Shown in pieces: positions 11,421 through 28,142 of a stretch of DNA of 64,000 nucleotides (position 1 is its first letter; every line of letters starts with the position of its first letter). Origin of the DNA: Melastoma dodecandrum (Eukaryota; Streptophyta; Magnoliopsida; Myrtales; Melastomataceae); NCBI GenBank assembly GCA_029817715.1, contig JARUPY010000534.1, positions 2,916,501-2,980,500 on the forward strand, in the 5' to 3' direction. The position numbers were made by a program, and so were the translations under genes. The notes under the pieces were generated by a model, which saw only the letters and a list, made by a program, of their open reading frames with translations, was not told the origin of the DNA and searched no databases.

Positions 11421-13844
11421 ATGCCTGGCCACCCCAGGATCACCAAAGACAGCGAAGCCCAGAAGAAGATTGTCGCCGGAGACCATGACTCCCCCAGAAA
11501 GCTCGGCGGCGGCAAAACTATGCCCTTCATTCTGGGTACCACCTCCTCTCCCTTCCTTCTTCGTCCCATGGTTAGAGGGCAGGGGCGTCGGTTGAATTCT
11601 GAGTTCTTTTCTTCTTGTAGCGAACGAGATATGCGACAGGTTCGCGACGGCAGGGTTCCACGCCAACATGATAACGTACCTGACCCAGGAGCTGAACATG
11701 CCGATGGTGGCCGCCTCCAACATCCTCACCAACTTCGCGGGTACGGCAAGCTTCACCCCGCTTATCGGGGCGCTGCTCGCGGACTCGTACATCGGCCGTT
11801 ACTGGACCATCCTCATCGGCACCATTATATATGAGCTGGTGAGACTATCTCCTCCATTCCCCCCCCCCCCCCAATCTGTTTTCATTTTTACTGACTAAAA
11901 CGATGAAATGCTTGCGTCCGGGCTTTAACAACCCCCCCCCCCCGAGATCAATCAATAATTGCGCTCATAAGGAAAAAATTGAACAGCTATAGTTGGTCAC
12001 ATGGTATACGTACGTAACATAAAACACCGGGATGAGGAGAATAAATCATTTACTGTTACCACTCGTTGTGGTGTGAAATAATTTGTTAAAATTTTTAAAT
12101 TTTCATTTTAAACTGTGGGCCCAAAGACGACTAAACTTAGCTCCTCCTCCTCTTTTAAGTTATGGCCAAATCATGCATATTTAGTGGGATACAACAACAT
12201 TCATCTAAATTGACTTTCTTCTCGTTGCCTACAGGGGTTGGTCAGCATCACCACGTCAGCCATACTCCCCTCCCTCAGGCCCCCGCCATGCCCCTCCCAG
12301 GTCAACTGCCAGGCCGCCTCCACCGGCCAGCTTTGGGTCCTCTACCTATCCCTATTCCTCACGTCGCTGGGGACCGGGGGCATCCGTCCCTGCGTCGTTA
12401 CCTTTGCTGCCGACCAGTTCGACATGAGCAAGCCCAAGGTCGAGAAGAGGAAGTGGAACCTCTTCAACTGGTACTACTTCAGCATGGGCATGGCCACCCT
12501 CATGGCCCTCACCATCGTCATCTACATCCAGGAGCATATCGGGTGGGGATGGGGACTCGGCATCCCCACCATCGCCATGGCCCTCTCCGCAGTTACCTTC
12601 GTCATAGGGTCGCGCTTCTACATCAAGTTGAAGCCCGGGGGAAGCCCCTTGACAAGGGTTGCTCAGGTGATTGTTGCAGCCGTAAGGAAGAGGAAGGTTG
12701 TCGTGCCGAACGACCCGGGAATGTTATACGAGAACAAGGAGCTCGACAGGGATATTTCCATTCAGGGGAAGCTCCTGCACTCGGGGCAGTACACGTAAGA
12801 GTACAGCTTGGTTGTCGATCGACCAACTTATGCCAAACTACCCCCCGATTTCGAACCTGACTTATGCTACTTTGGTTATCTATCTTCTCTAGGTGGTTTG
12901 ACAGGGCAGCAGCGATAACGGAGAAGGACAGAGTGACGACCACGTCAACGCCAAACTTGTGGAGGTTGAACACAGTGCACCGTGTCGAGGAGCTGAAGTG
13001 TATCATCCGGATGCTTCCCATATGGGCGGCAGGAATCCTCCTCGTGACGGCAAATTCCCACCAGCACAGCTTCCAAATCATCCAGGCCCGGAGCATGGAC
13101 CGCCACCTCTCCCCATCCTTCCAGATCCCCCCTGCGACCCTCTCCATCTTCTCAATCATCACTGTCCTCTCTGGCATCATCATCTATGAGCGCGTGTTTG
13201 TTCCCTTCATACGCCGCTTCACCAAGAACCCGGCTGGGATCACCTGCCTGCAGCGGATGGGGATCGGGTTCACCATCAACATCATGTCCACTCTCGTCGG
13301 ATCCTTTGTCGAGATCAAGCGCAAGCAGGTTGCGGCTGCCTATGGGCTTCTTGACAAGCCGAAGGCCGTGATCCCCATAAGCGTGTTCTGGCTCGTGCCT
13401 CAGTTGTGCCTCCACGGCCTAGCGGATGTGTTCATGTCAGTGGGGCACCTCGAGTTCCTCTACGACCAGTCACCAGAGAGCATGAGGAGCACCGCCGCAG
13501 CCCTTTACTGGATCTCTATCTCGATAGGGAACTACATAGGGACGTTCATGGTGAGCGCGGTGCACAAGTACACAGGCCACGGCAAACACGGGAACTGGCT
13601 GCCCAACAAGAACCTCAATAAGGGGAGATTAGAGTACTATTACTGGCTCGTAAGCGGGATCCAGGTGGTTAATCTTATCTATTATTTGATCATGGCGTCT
13701 CTGTACAAGCAGAAACCTTTGGAGGAGATCATGGTTAAGGTCGGAGACGTCGAGGAAGCTAAAGTCGAGCCCGAGCCCGTGGTGCATCACACGGAAGAAG
13801 AACACGTGGAGCTCGCTAATGTCAAACTTAATGTTCTGGATTAA
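11421..13844 (+). CDS. NPF3.1: NRT1/PTR family (NPF3.1-type) transporter
   Basis: Four exons can be joined with GT-AG introns: 11421-11535, 11621-11838, 12235-12794 and 12893-13844, giving 614 residues. All junctions keep frame, for example PFIL|ANEICDRFATAGFHAN and YEL|GLVSITTSAILPSLRPPPC. The sequence is closest in my memory to Arabidopsis NPF3.1, a 12-span proton-coupled carrier reported to move nitrate/nitrite and gibberellin. Family hallmarks are the long NPF core, SLGTGGIRPCVVTFAADQFD (about residues 150-170), NLFNWYYFSMG, HRVEELKCIIRMLPIWAAGI after the central cytosolic loop, and YDQSPESMRSTAAALYW near the C-terminus. The first-helix ExxER motif is here EICDR, with Asp for the second Glu; the NPF3 group is variable at this site. 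Exons are GC-rich against AT-rich flanks. The reading frame is intact and the gene is probably functional. Substrate cannot be inferred from sequence. Confidence 0.93.
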
Positions 13845-14393
13845 GGTTTGCTCGACAAAACATCATTAGGGAAGTAACGTGAGGGACTAAGTCCTTTTAG
13901 AACGAAGCTTTGTAGTATTTTTACCGAGTTGCTGCCCTCGCGATGCGTCCGCTGTAATGGTGATGAAATATATGTATGGCTTTTGCAACACAATGTTTAA
14001 GGAAATTTTCGAAACCCCATGAAAGGCTGATGATAAACTTAACTGATCTAAACCAGTAGCTTCTTTAAGCATGCCGGCAGGGTCATCCGTCTTTGATTCA
14101 CGGTCGGGTTGCTGCACCAAATTTCAAGCTTTTATTTCATCATTCGAGTCGAGGTTCTTATAAGACTACGTTTAGTGCCATAGGTGCAGTCAGTATCTGC
14201 ATGGTCTGTGTTCTTGCAGGTCATTTTAACTGTCCTTCAAACAGTCGAAATCATTTGAACTGTCTTTGCGGGTGTTTCTTTAGCCCATATTTTAAAATTT
14301 TGGTGATTAATGTGAGGAGGAATAACCCGCTCCTAAAATAAAATTTATAAATAAAAAATCATAGACCCTGAATCCTGCGAGGGAGAGAGGGAG
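13845..14393. other. NPF 3' flank and spacer
   Basis: About 550 bases follow the NPF stop. The first 100-200 probably form the 3' untranslated region. There is no further gene-like sequence before the UBP5-like first exon at 14394. Confidence 0.5.
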
Positions 14394-19851
<5,458 letters not shown>

Positions 19852-19898
19852 TATAAATACAACCCCACTTCTATCCAGTCTCAAGCTCAGGAAGAAAC

Positions 19899-20539
19899 AT
19901 GGAGCACAAGGCCTCCGTCTGGTCCATTGGATTCGACATGAACCTTCTTGCTGCAGCCTGCGCCGTAAGTCCTACAACCTCCAACCAATTTGATTGTCGA
20001 AGGATCAGTAACCTCATAAATCCGGATGCTTATATGACAGGGAATAGTGTCGTCAAGCATCGCATACTACGTCCAAGGATTGGTAATGAAGAAGAGAGGT
20101 CCGGTCTTCGTCACCGCCTTTAGCCCACCGATGATGATCATAGTGGCCATCATGGGTTCCTTCATCCTCGAGGAGAAAATCTACCCCGGAGGGTAAACTA
20201 ACTTACCCTTAATCTCATACATAACCAGAATGCGACAACTAAACCAAATTCCGCTTCTTTTGGATATGCCGGCGCAGCGTGCTAGGAGGCATGCTCATCA
20301 TAGCCGGGCTATACTCAGTCTTATGGGGAGAGTAAAGGGAGCACAGGGAGAAGGAAGCCAGGGAGATGCCGGTCAGGAGAGATCCCGATGGCCTCTCCCT
20401 TTCGGTTATCGGTCATGACGACATCGAAGCAGCCAACGACACCAACATATTGAACACCTCCATGGGGGTTACAGTTGCGGTAGGAGGTCCCATCCCAATG
20501 GCTTCCATGGTGGCCATCGAGGCACCAAGACCTAAATAG
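19899..20539 (+). pseudogene. 3' fragment of a UMAMIT (WAT1-related, EamA) transporter gene
   Basis: Three exon-like blocks match the last part of a WAT1-related protein of the At5g07050 type: 19899-19964 (MEHKASVWSIGFDMNLLAAA), 20041-20191 (IAYYVQGLVMKKRGPVFVTA, then FSPPMMIIVAIMGSFILEEK) and about 20278-20539 (VLGGMLIIAGLYSVLWGE and a C-terminal tail). Full UMAMITs have about ten membrane spans in two EamA repeats; only the last three or four are present. A TAA at 20333-20335 interrupts the frame right after LYSVLWGE, where family members read Lys. The ATG at 19899 is internal in intact relatives. A TATAAATA at 19852 lies 47 bases upstream but probably by chance. The fragment is non-functional. 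Parental UMAMITs export amino acids. Confidence 0.85.
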
Positions 20540-22152
20540 ATCAAAAAACCCTTAATCAAATCGCTTTCTTTCTTTCTTTCTTTTAGTCCCATTTGCGCTT
20601 CGAGATGAAGGCAATCAGTGATTTATATTTGCTAAATTAATCGCACTGCGATTTGTGGGACTGTAATGTAACAACCGAACTTAAGGCCTGTAAAACAAAT
20701 TAATGCGTTTCCGATTCTCCACAATATAAGTAGGTTGTTCCCCTAACCCACTAAATCAGTTCCATCAATAAACATCAAAAACGGTTCATATAATTATAGA
20801 AAATATTGCAATGTGTGAAAATTTTTCGTAAAAGGCCGACGGACTTCATAAAAGGTTATTGTAGACATTAAATTTTGCAAATGTCTATTACTAAGCTCAA
20901 ATCATACGGTGGGCTAAATATTTTATATGTAGGGCCTTAATAGATGGAAGACTAAGTGAGTCACAAGTCCAATTCATAATTCTTTAGTTTGTCCCGGGAG
21001 AAAGCGTCATCTACACCAATAAATAGGACCTCCCTCATCCCTTTTGAAGACACCTCTCACACACAAATCTTCTCTTCTTTAGTATTCTGTTAAACCCTAC
21101 TGAGTTATAAAAAGATTTTTTAGTACTTTTTTGAAGACCTCTTAAGGATTTATTTCCGAAAGCTCTTTTTGCAAGTTTATCTCCGAAGGCCCTACCTGAT
21201 TAATTAAGTAATCGGAAAAATAATTAAAATGTGAAAATTTTCCATGTAATTAATCTTTTCACGTCAATTATACGAATGGTGTTGTCATTTACCAAAATCA
21301 TGAGACATTCAACTACATATCAGGTAGCAAACACCTACCATCGTTTGTCTGATCCCACCTGCCGCCCTAAAATAATGCGGTAAGATGTTGTTGGGGGGGA
21401 GGGGGGAGAGGAGATCATGATATATATTTATTTAATGTGTTGCGTCCCTCGACACCATTAAAAAGAAAACAGGAGATGGAAGGAGTAGTGTACGAAAGGA
21501 AGGCGAGATTGCTTAAGACCCAATTCTCTGTTGGGCCTCGTCGTCCCTTCGTCGCCAAGGTTGGATAGTGTTGTCTAGTAGGATCGACGAATTACGTTTC
21601 TAATCAGAGTTTGGGAAATGTCCGGTCAGCCAATTGAACAGAGAGATTCGAACGGACGCCCGGTCTTCACGACAGGGGGTGTGACTGGCCGCGGATTTGT
21701 CGCCATGGACATGGCATGCTTGTTGAGTGACAGCAGCTTCTGCAAGTCATGTGCAAAGCGTGTCGGCTGCTTCCCGAACGGAACTATGGCTGCCTTAAAT
21801 GACCAAGGAAAAACCATGCCCATTAACGTTTTTGAGAAATTCTACACTTCATACCAAACTTGAAGTTCAGTTCCTAAATGTTAATCCAAACTAGATCAGA
21901 TCGAATCGGATCGGGAATGATAGCAGAACAGCACAACAAACCTATATACTTCAATGATTTTCCTCCTTCGGGCAACTCGCATGGTCGTTGGGAGGCGTGG
22001 CTTTATTTTATGTTCCGCATATTTCATGTTTGATGTTTTCATATCGGAGCCCTAATATTTGTTATCTTTCGCTTCCAAGTCTCTCTTTCCATTCTTTTTT
22101 CATTGTTCCTTCTTAAAAAACCGCGGTCGCTCTTCTTTTTGTCCTCTCAACA
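20540..22152. other. Intergenic region, no gene recognised
   Basis: AT-rich spacer. A TTTC tetranucleotide run lies at about 20566-20584 and a G-rich tract at about 21390-21410. An 81-residue frame at 21618-21863 is not recognised and is not called as a gene. The last about 150 bases should hold the CYP98A promoter and leader, with T-rich leader sequence just before 22153. Confidence 0.45.
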
Positions 22153-23854
22153 ATGGCCATCCCTGTTATGGCGCCCGTTTCTGTTGTTTCGGTTGCCCTA
22201 CTGGCCGCCGTTGTATTTATCTACCTGTACCAAAAGCCTCGTTACAAGCTCCCACCTGGCCCATGTCCGTGGCCGCTTGTTGGGAACCTAGGCCAGGTAA
22301 AGCCAGTGAGGTTCCGGTGCTTCGCAGAATGGGCTCAAACGTATGGCCCTATAATCTCGGTGTGGTTCGGATCGACCCTGAATGTGATAGTGTCAAACTC
22401 GGAGCTAGCAAGGGAGGTGCTTAGGGAGAATGACCAGAAGTTGGCCGATAGGCACAGGAGCAGGTCCGCTTCCAAGTTCAGCCGAGACGGGAAGGATCTT
22501 ATATGGGCGGATTATGGCCCCCATTATGTTAAGGTAAGGAAGGTCTGCACGGTCGAGCTCTTCTCTGGGAAGAGACTCGAGTCGCTTCGGCCCATAAGGG
22601 AAGATGAAGTCACTGCCATGGTCGAATCTATCTTTGCAGATTGCACTGATCCGGGTATGATTAACCCCTGTTTCATGAATAGTCTGGATGGGATGAAAGT
22701 TGCAATCTATTCGCCTGCAGTAGTGCTGTCCAGGAAGAAGAGCTTATTATTGAGGAAGTACTTAGGAGCGGTGGCTTTCAACAACGTGACAAGATTAGCT
22801 TTCGGAAAGAGGTTCGTCGATGCAGAGGGCGCCATTGATGCAGAAGGAATGGAGTTTAAAGCCATTGTGGAGAACGGAACTAAGCTGGGAGCGTCCTTGT
22901 CCATTGCCGAGCACATCCCATGGCTGCGTTGGATGTTCCTGCTGGATGAAGGAGCATTTGCAAAGCACGGGGCACGTCGCGACCGACTCACCCGAGCCAT
23001 CATAGAGGAACATGTGCTTTCACGCCAGAACACTGGTGCCATGAAGCAGCATTTTCTTGAGACCCTGCTAGTTCTGAAAGAGAAGTATGATCTCAGCGAA
23101 GACACCATTATCGGACTCCTATGGGTGAGATTCTGCGTGCTTACTGTAGGAATCAAAAGGATTGAATTTTTCGTGTGGTGTTGTCAGCCAACTATTTCTA
23201 GTTATGCAGGACATGGTAACAGCAGGCTCAGATACATCGGCGGTGTCCGTGGAGTGGGCGATGGCTGAGGTCATTAGGCACCCGAGGATACAAAAGAAGG
23301 CCCGGGACGAACTTGATAGTGTGGTTGGGTTCGAGCGTGTTATGACCGAGTCTGACTTCCCTAACCTCCCTTACCTGCAATGCATCGTCAAGGAAGCACT
23401 CAGGCTACACCCTCCGACCCCAATGATGCTTCCTCATCGATCTAACACCCATGTCAAGATCGGAGGCTACGACGTCCCCAAGGGATCGAACATTCACGTC
23501 AATGTTTGGGCGATAGCACGTGACCCGGCATTGTGGAGCAATCCCCTTGAGTTCAAGCCAGAGAGATTCCTCGAGGCTGACATCGACGTGAAGGGCCACG
23601 ATTTTAGGCTCCTCCCATTTGGTGCTGGCAGGCGGATGTGTCCAGGCACACAGCTCGGGATCAACCTGGTTACATCCATGCTCGGCCACCTGCTGCACCA
23701 TTTCGTGTGGAATCCCACACCTCTAGTCAAGCCAGATGAAATCGACATGTCTGAAAACCCAGGTCTTGTCACGTACATGAGGAGTCCTCTGCAGGCTGTG
23801 GCCATCCCTCGGCTGCCTCCCGAGCTTTACAAACGCGTGGCAGCTGATCTATAA
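22153..23854 (+). CDS. CYP98A: Cytochrome P450 CYP98A, p-coumaroyl ester 3'-hydroxylase
   Basis: Three exons are read as 22153-22654, 22721-23124 and 23210-23854, giving about 516 residues (Arabidopsis CYP98A3 has 508). The second intron is secure: [13 protein letters not shown]. The first is only 66 bases, a multiple of three, so the frame stays open even if unspliced; another acceptor three bases further is possible. P450 features in order: N-terminal membrane anchor, proline hinge [14 protein letters not shown], the CYP98A block [19 protein letters not shown]-helix AGSDTS, ExxR in [15 protein letters not shown], and heme loop [10 protein letters not shown] with the Cys ligand. CYP98A enzymes on the ER hydroxylate the 3-position of p-coumaroyl shikimate/quinate, a step to G and S lignin and chlorogenic acid. 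All key residues are present and the gene looks intact. Related CYP98As act on other coumaroyl esters, so the exact substrate is inferred. Confidence 0.93.
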
Positions 23855-24770
23855 GTCCCTTCTTTTTTCGTGCCGTCAGTTCCCCAGATTTGTACACGCA
23901 TCATCCTGGTTGTGCGGCAGTGCGAGCCTTGCACTCTGCGAAACACTGCCTACCTTTCATCACTGTCATCCTGTAGTATAAGGAAATCAGGCCACCACAT
24001 CCCCTCTTGCAATACAATCACCAGAGTCCAGCATGTGCAGAGAGATGAGAATGGAATGGCCGCACATGAGCCGGTCAGAAACATCACGTAACACAGACAG
24101 CCATCTCGAAAATGGTCCGTCTCTAAAAGCATCACACAAATAGCACCAATCACGGACACAACTTGAATCTAATAAGACAGCTACTTTAGTTTTAGTATCA
24201 TGATAAACGAGTATGATTTCCTGAGAAGGCTGAACAAGCAACATCACAGGTAGTAGTAAATAATGAGGATAATCCATGTGACATCCTAGTGTCCACCAAG
24301 AGGCTTATATACAAAGACAACCGTCCATATTGCCTCGTCTATAACAAACTTTGTTTTCTTATTTCTGTAATTCTTATGTACTCCTGTTCCATCCTTTATA
24401 AGCCATTAGATGCAGACTCCAGCCTCGTATACTTTCATTTACCTGCATCAGCTGCAAGATTGATTTCAAGAATCAATAATCACCCAAGAAAAAAATAGGT
24501 AAAATAAGCATTGATGGTATATGATATACATGACAAAGCTACATTAACGAAAGCATGGTGACTAGGAAAATCTTTTCAAGTTAGAAACCTTGGCTTTCGA
24601 AGGAGCAACGTTTCAAGTCTGTACTGCATCCAATATGTACCATATCAAAACCAACAATAGTTTGTCGCCTATACAGCCTTCGACTGAAAGAAACATGCAT
24701 TAATGGTCATATGCATGGCATAATGTGAGTTTCAATACAATTGTTTAATACTAATTGTCGTAACCCAATT
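23855..24770. other. CYP98A 3' flank and spacer
   Basis: About 900 bases without a recognisable gene. The first part is presumably the CYP98A 3' untranslated region. Frames on both strands are short and lack motifs. Confidence 0.5.
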
Positions 24771-24776
24771 TTCTTT

Positions 24777-24965
24777 TTACAAAAATCACAAAAAATATAA
24801 TAGGAAAATTGAAAATCATCGAAAATCATAAAAATCATCTAAAATCATCGAAAATCAATAAAAATCACCTAAAATCATCGAAAATCAATAAAAATCATCT
24901 AAATAATAAAAATCATCGATCAACAAAAATCCACAAAAATCGAGAAAAATCATAAAAAGATTCGA
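24777..24965. repeat. Degenerate AAAATCATC tandem array
   Basis: A run of variants of AAAATCATC, AAAATCAAT and AAAATCACC fills about 190 bases, with strong strand asymmetry (A-rich on +). The unit is about 9-10 bases with frequent indels, typical of a low-complexity minisatellite. Confidence 0.8.
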
Positions 24966-26830
24966 TGAAAAATAATAAATAGCTAGACCAGGTACTCAGG
25001 GAAGCACGGAGAAGAAGAGACGGAAAAATCAAGACTTCGTCGTCACCAGAAGGTAGCGTTCTCTTTTAGGTTTCCTCGAAGTTGCATCAGATTATCCCAG
25101 TCGGCCGAGCGTCCTCTCATTCACCGACACGACCCCCAACTTGTTCCCCTTGGAATACAAGACGCTCGACAACTCCGTCCGCGACTTGCGCTATTCGACA
25201 ATCCGGTAAATTCTTTCCTTTGCTTTCGTTTAATTAGATGAATTTATCTACTTTGATTTTTTTTATTTTTTGCAACCAGCGACGGCGGCGTCCGTGACAC
25301 TACCTGGATGATTACCTCGAAGAAGCTTTCAAAGTAAGATATGTCATGGTCCGACAAGAAAAGACAGACCCACCGTTTTGGATCTGAGGGGAGACCAGTA
25401 TCAAGGGTCAGCAGCCGTTTGTTCCTGCCGTGCCCACTCCTTAACAAATTTCCCAGCTTCCACTACATACCAGTGATAGCAGAGCGGCGGCCTCGACAGT
25501 TTTCCGCCGCTTTCAATGTGCTCATGGCCATGGGTGCAATTCCATGGGTTGATGGGTTGGCTTCTTATCAAATTATTCATTTTTAGCTAAAAGTCGTCAA
25601 GGTGCTACATTAGGCCAAGCAAAGCCGACGGATGTGCAATGCTCCAGTCAGACCCAGCCGCCCCAAGTGTGAAAGCTTGCAAGCTTTCCCGCCGGTTCAA
25701 TCCTGTGAAGCCCCTCTGCATGATCAAGCCAAGGATACGACAGCACGCCCCATTTATGGAAGCTTCCTTTTTCCAAACGGATTACGGCAGCCACTTGGAG
25801 ACTTTTTTTGCGCCTTCCACACCAACCACCTCCACTATCTGCAGTCGCAATATCAAGGGATACCAAGAACGACAACCTGCTCCTAGATTCATTCGTCAGG
25901 GCTACCTTCCACAACAACAGGAATAACAATCTCTACTTGTCGCACCAGTCGGCACCAGGATGATTATCATGATGACAACAAAAACAGAACGGCAACCTCT
26001 GCCAGGATGAAACAAAATTCTCAATCCCGACCCAGACGTTCTTCCCGTGCCGAAGTTCCGCTCTGCCGCTCCCGCACCCTCTTCACCTGCCTCTTGGGGC
26101 GTTAACGTCCATGGCGCCTTCGCCTGGAACCACAGCACCCTCGCCAAGCTCGTCCCCCGGCGTCACTCAGTCCGGCAGTGGTGAAGTCATTGCCAGTGAT
26201 GGTGGGGCGACGTCTCCTTCATCGTCTCCAGCTTCATCCTCGCCGACCACCTCGTCTTCCCCCGGCATATCCAGATTCCAGATCCAGCTGCCGCGAATCC
26301 CCTTCATCCAGTTACACCCCGACCATGACCAGAGAGCCTCCAGGCAACACTTCCGGAGTTTACTTGGACGAACCCGTCAGAGCCCGACTCGGAGGACATC
26401 TACGGGATAGACCTCGACATGACGCTGCCGCAAGTGCTGAAGAAGTGGCAGGCGTACGAGGGAAATAGCAGCAGCAACATCGACATGTCGACGTCTTCCT
26501 CGTATCTCGCGAGCGGCTACAACACCCAGACTAGAATCCCGAAGAGGTCGTCTGTGTTCGTGAGCTTGTTCACGTCCTCAGACGGGCGTTGATATGACGC
26601 GTCACCCCTCCGGCAAAAGTCCTTGGCATCCCAGATCCGTTCGCGTGAGGCCGCTGCTGTCCTCGCCGAGGAAAACCTTCTCCGATCCCGGCAACTCTGA
26701 TTCCAGATATGGCGACCCACGGTCGTGAATCTTCAACCTCAGTTCTCCGTCGGCGTTGCTTTATGCTGGGATGTTCGCGGTTGAGATGTTGGGGAAGACA
26801 AGCCTGCAAGCGTCTGAACCCATCTCGAAA
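24966..26830. other. GC-rich, coding-like but unrecognised stretch
   Basis: From about 25070 and mainly 25600-26800 the composition turns GC-rich, with long overlapping frames on both strands. One path on the + strand reads Ser/Pro-rich sequence (frame from 26111), and another frame reads [20 protein letters not shown] near 26390-26460; stops separate these. It may be a decayed coding sequence with shifts, but I cannot name a family. An acceptor-like or donor-like pattern could not be used to join the pieces. Confidence 0.3.
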
Positions 26831-28142
26831 TTTAACATTTGGTAAGTTTTATAATTAGTTTTTTTTTAAACTTCCTTTTGTGTGAGCGTGGCTGTCTTTC
26901 TCAAAAGACATTTTATTTTAATTTTCTTTATTTTAAACAATTTTATAATTACTCATGTAAATCTTATTATATGGATTGAATTTTTATATCATCGATCATA
27001 CATCTTGCTTCGTTAGTGCTTTCAAAATTTAATGGTATAATGTTATTACCATTTGCTCATAATTTTCTCCTTTCGTCCTATTTTGTTTTGATTATTATTG
27101 TTATGAAAACTTTGAATCGTTAACTTGGCTAAAAGAAAGTTCGCCGTTTTCATAAAAATTGACATTATTATTATTCTTTTAAAAACTTAACCGTACAGTG
27201 TTATTACCATTTTTTAACATTTGCTTATTATTTGGAAAAAACCTTTTCTGTTGCTTTGGATTTTTATTTATTTTAGGTCTCAATTCAATCTATCACGTGA
27301 CTTTAAACGTTAACTACCAAGAATTTGTATTATTGCAAATTATCCTTCAATTAATCTTGTTTTCAAATTTTTTTTTTTTTTGAACAGTTTACTTCGTTTA
27401 TTCGATATTTATACAGGTATCTTGGGAGCGTGTCTTGCGGACAACCAAGGCACGCATCCCATCCAACGCATCCAAGATAATGAAGTATTCGAGGGAATAT
27501 TTGGATTCTCGAATATCAAGACCCTCTGAAGACGGCTTCGCACTCATCAACGTTACGGCATCAGCGGCTCGCCAGGTTCGCTGTCAACCTATTTTAAAAC
27601 AGCACCGTGAGGTACAAACGCTAATGGGGGCGTTCTATATAGAGCGAGCAATTATACAATACCCGGTTCTCCCTTCAATTTATTTTTTCGCATAGAAACT
27701 GTTAAGGGCATTAATCAATCTATGATTGTCTACATTTTTGCCCAAAATCAATTTTTAAGAAATATTTTCTAAAAATGATTATCGTAGACATTTTAAGCAT
27801 TATTGAGCTCGAGATCATTTTTTTTATATGTCAAACAATATCTTCTTCTAAAACCGAGCTCAAATGAATCGGACATTGGAAACACACGATAAAGACCTCC
27901 CTTTTTCTTTGTGATGCATGCGATTTAGTAATCCATAATTCCCGAACCTTAACGAATCTCTATAGTTTTTCTAACTTGAACTTAAAATAAGTTAGTGGCG
28001 ACTCTGATATTTTTAAAATCCGAAGTCTTATCGTCAAGGGAGAATATTCATTTTAAATGGAACCGGAAACGGGATCCACCCGCGACACTAATCTTTTCAA
28101 ACACAAGGTCATCTCTGAAAATAAAGAGCCACCAATCAGGGT
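26831..28142. other. AT-rich spacer downstream of the cystatin gene
   Basis: Very AT-rich sequence with T-rich tracts (about 27367-27383). An 86-residue frame at 27435-27695 is not recognised. No further exon of the cystatin gene could be found here on the minus strand. Confidence 0.45.

Noticed and set aside
12162..12860. 232-codon His/Pro/Gly-rich frame overlapping NPF exon 3
   Set aside because: A shadow of the GC-rich NPF exon in another phase; the NPF frame has clear family identity.
19852..19859. TATAAATA upstream of the UMAMIT fragment as a real promoter
   Set aside because: The fragment's ATG is internal in intact homologues and the frame has a stop, so a functional promoter is unlikely.
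21618..21863. 81-codon Cys-containing frame
   Set aside because: No known Cys spacing pattern, no splice partner, no homologue recalled.
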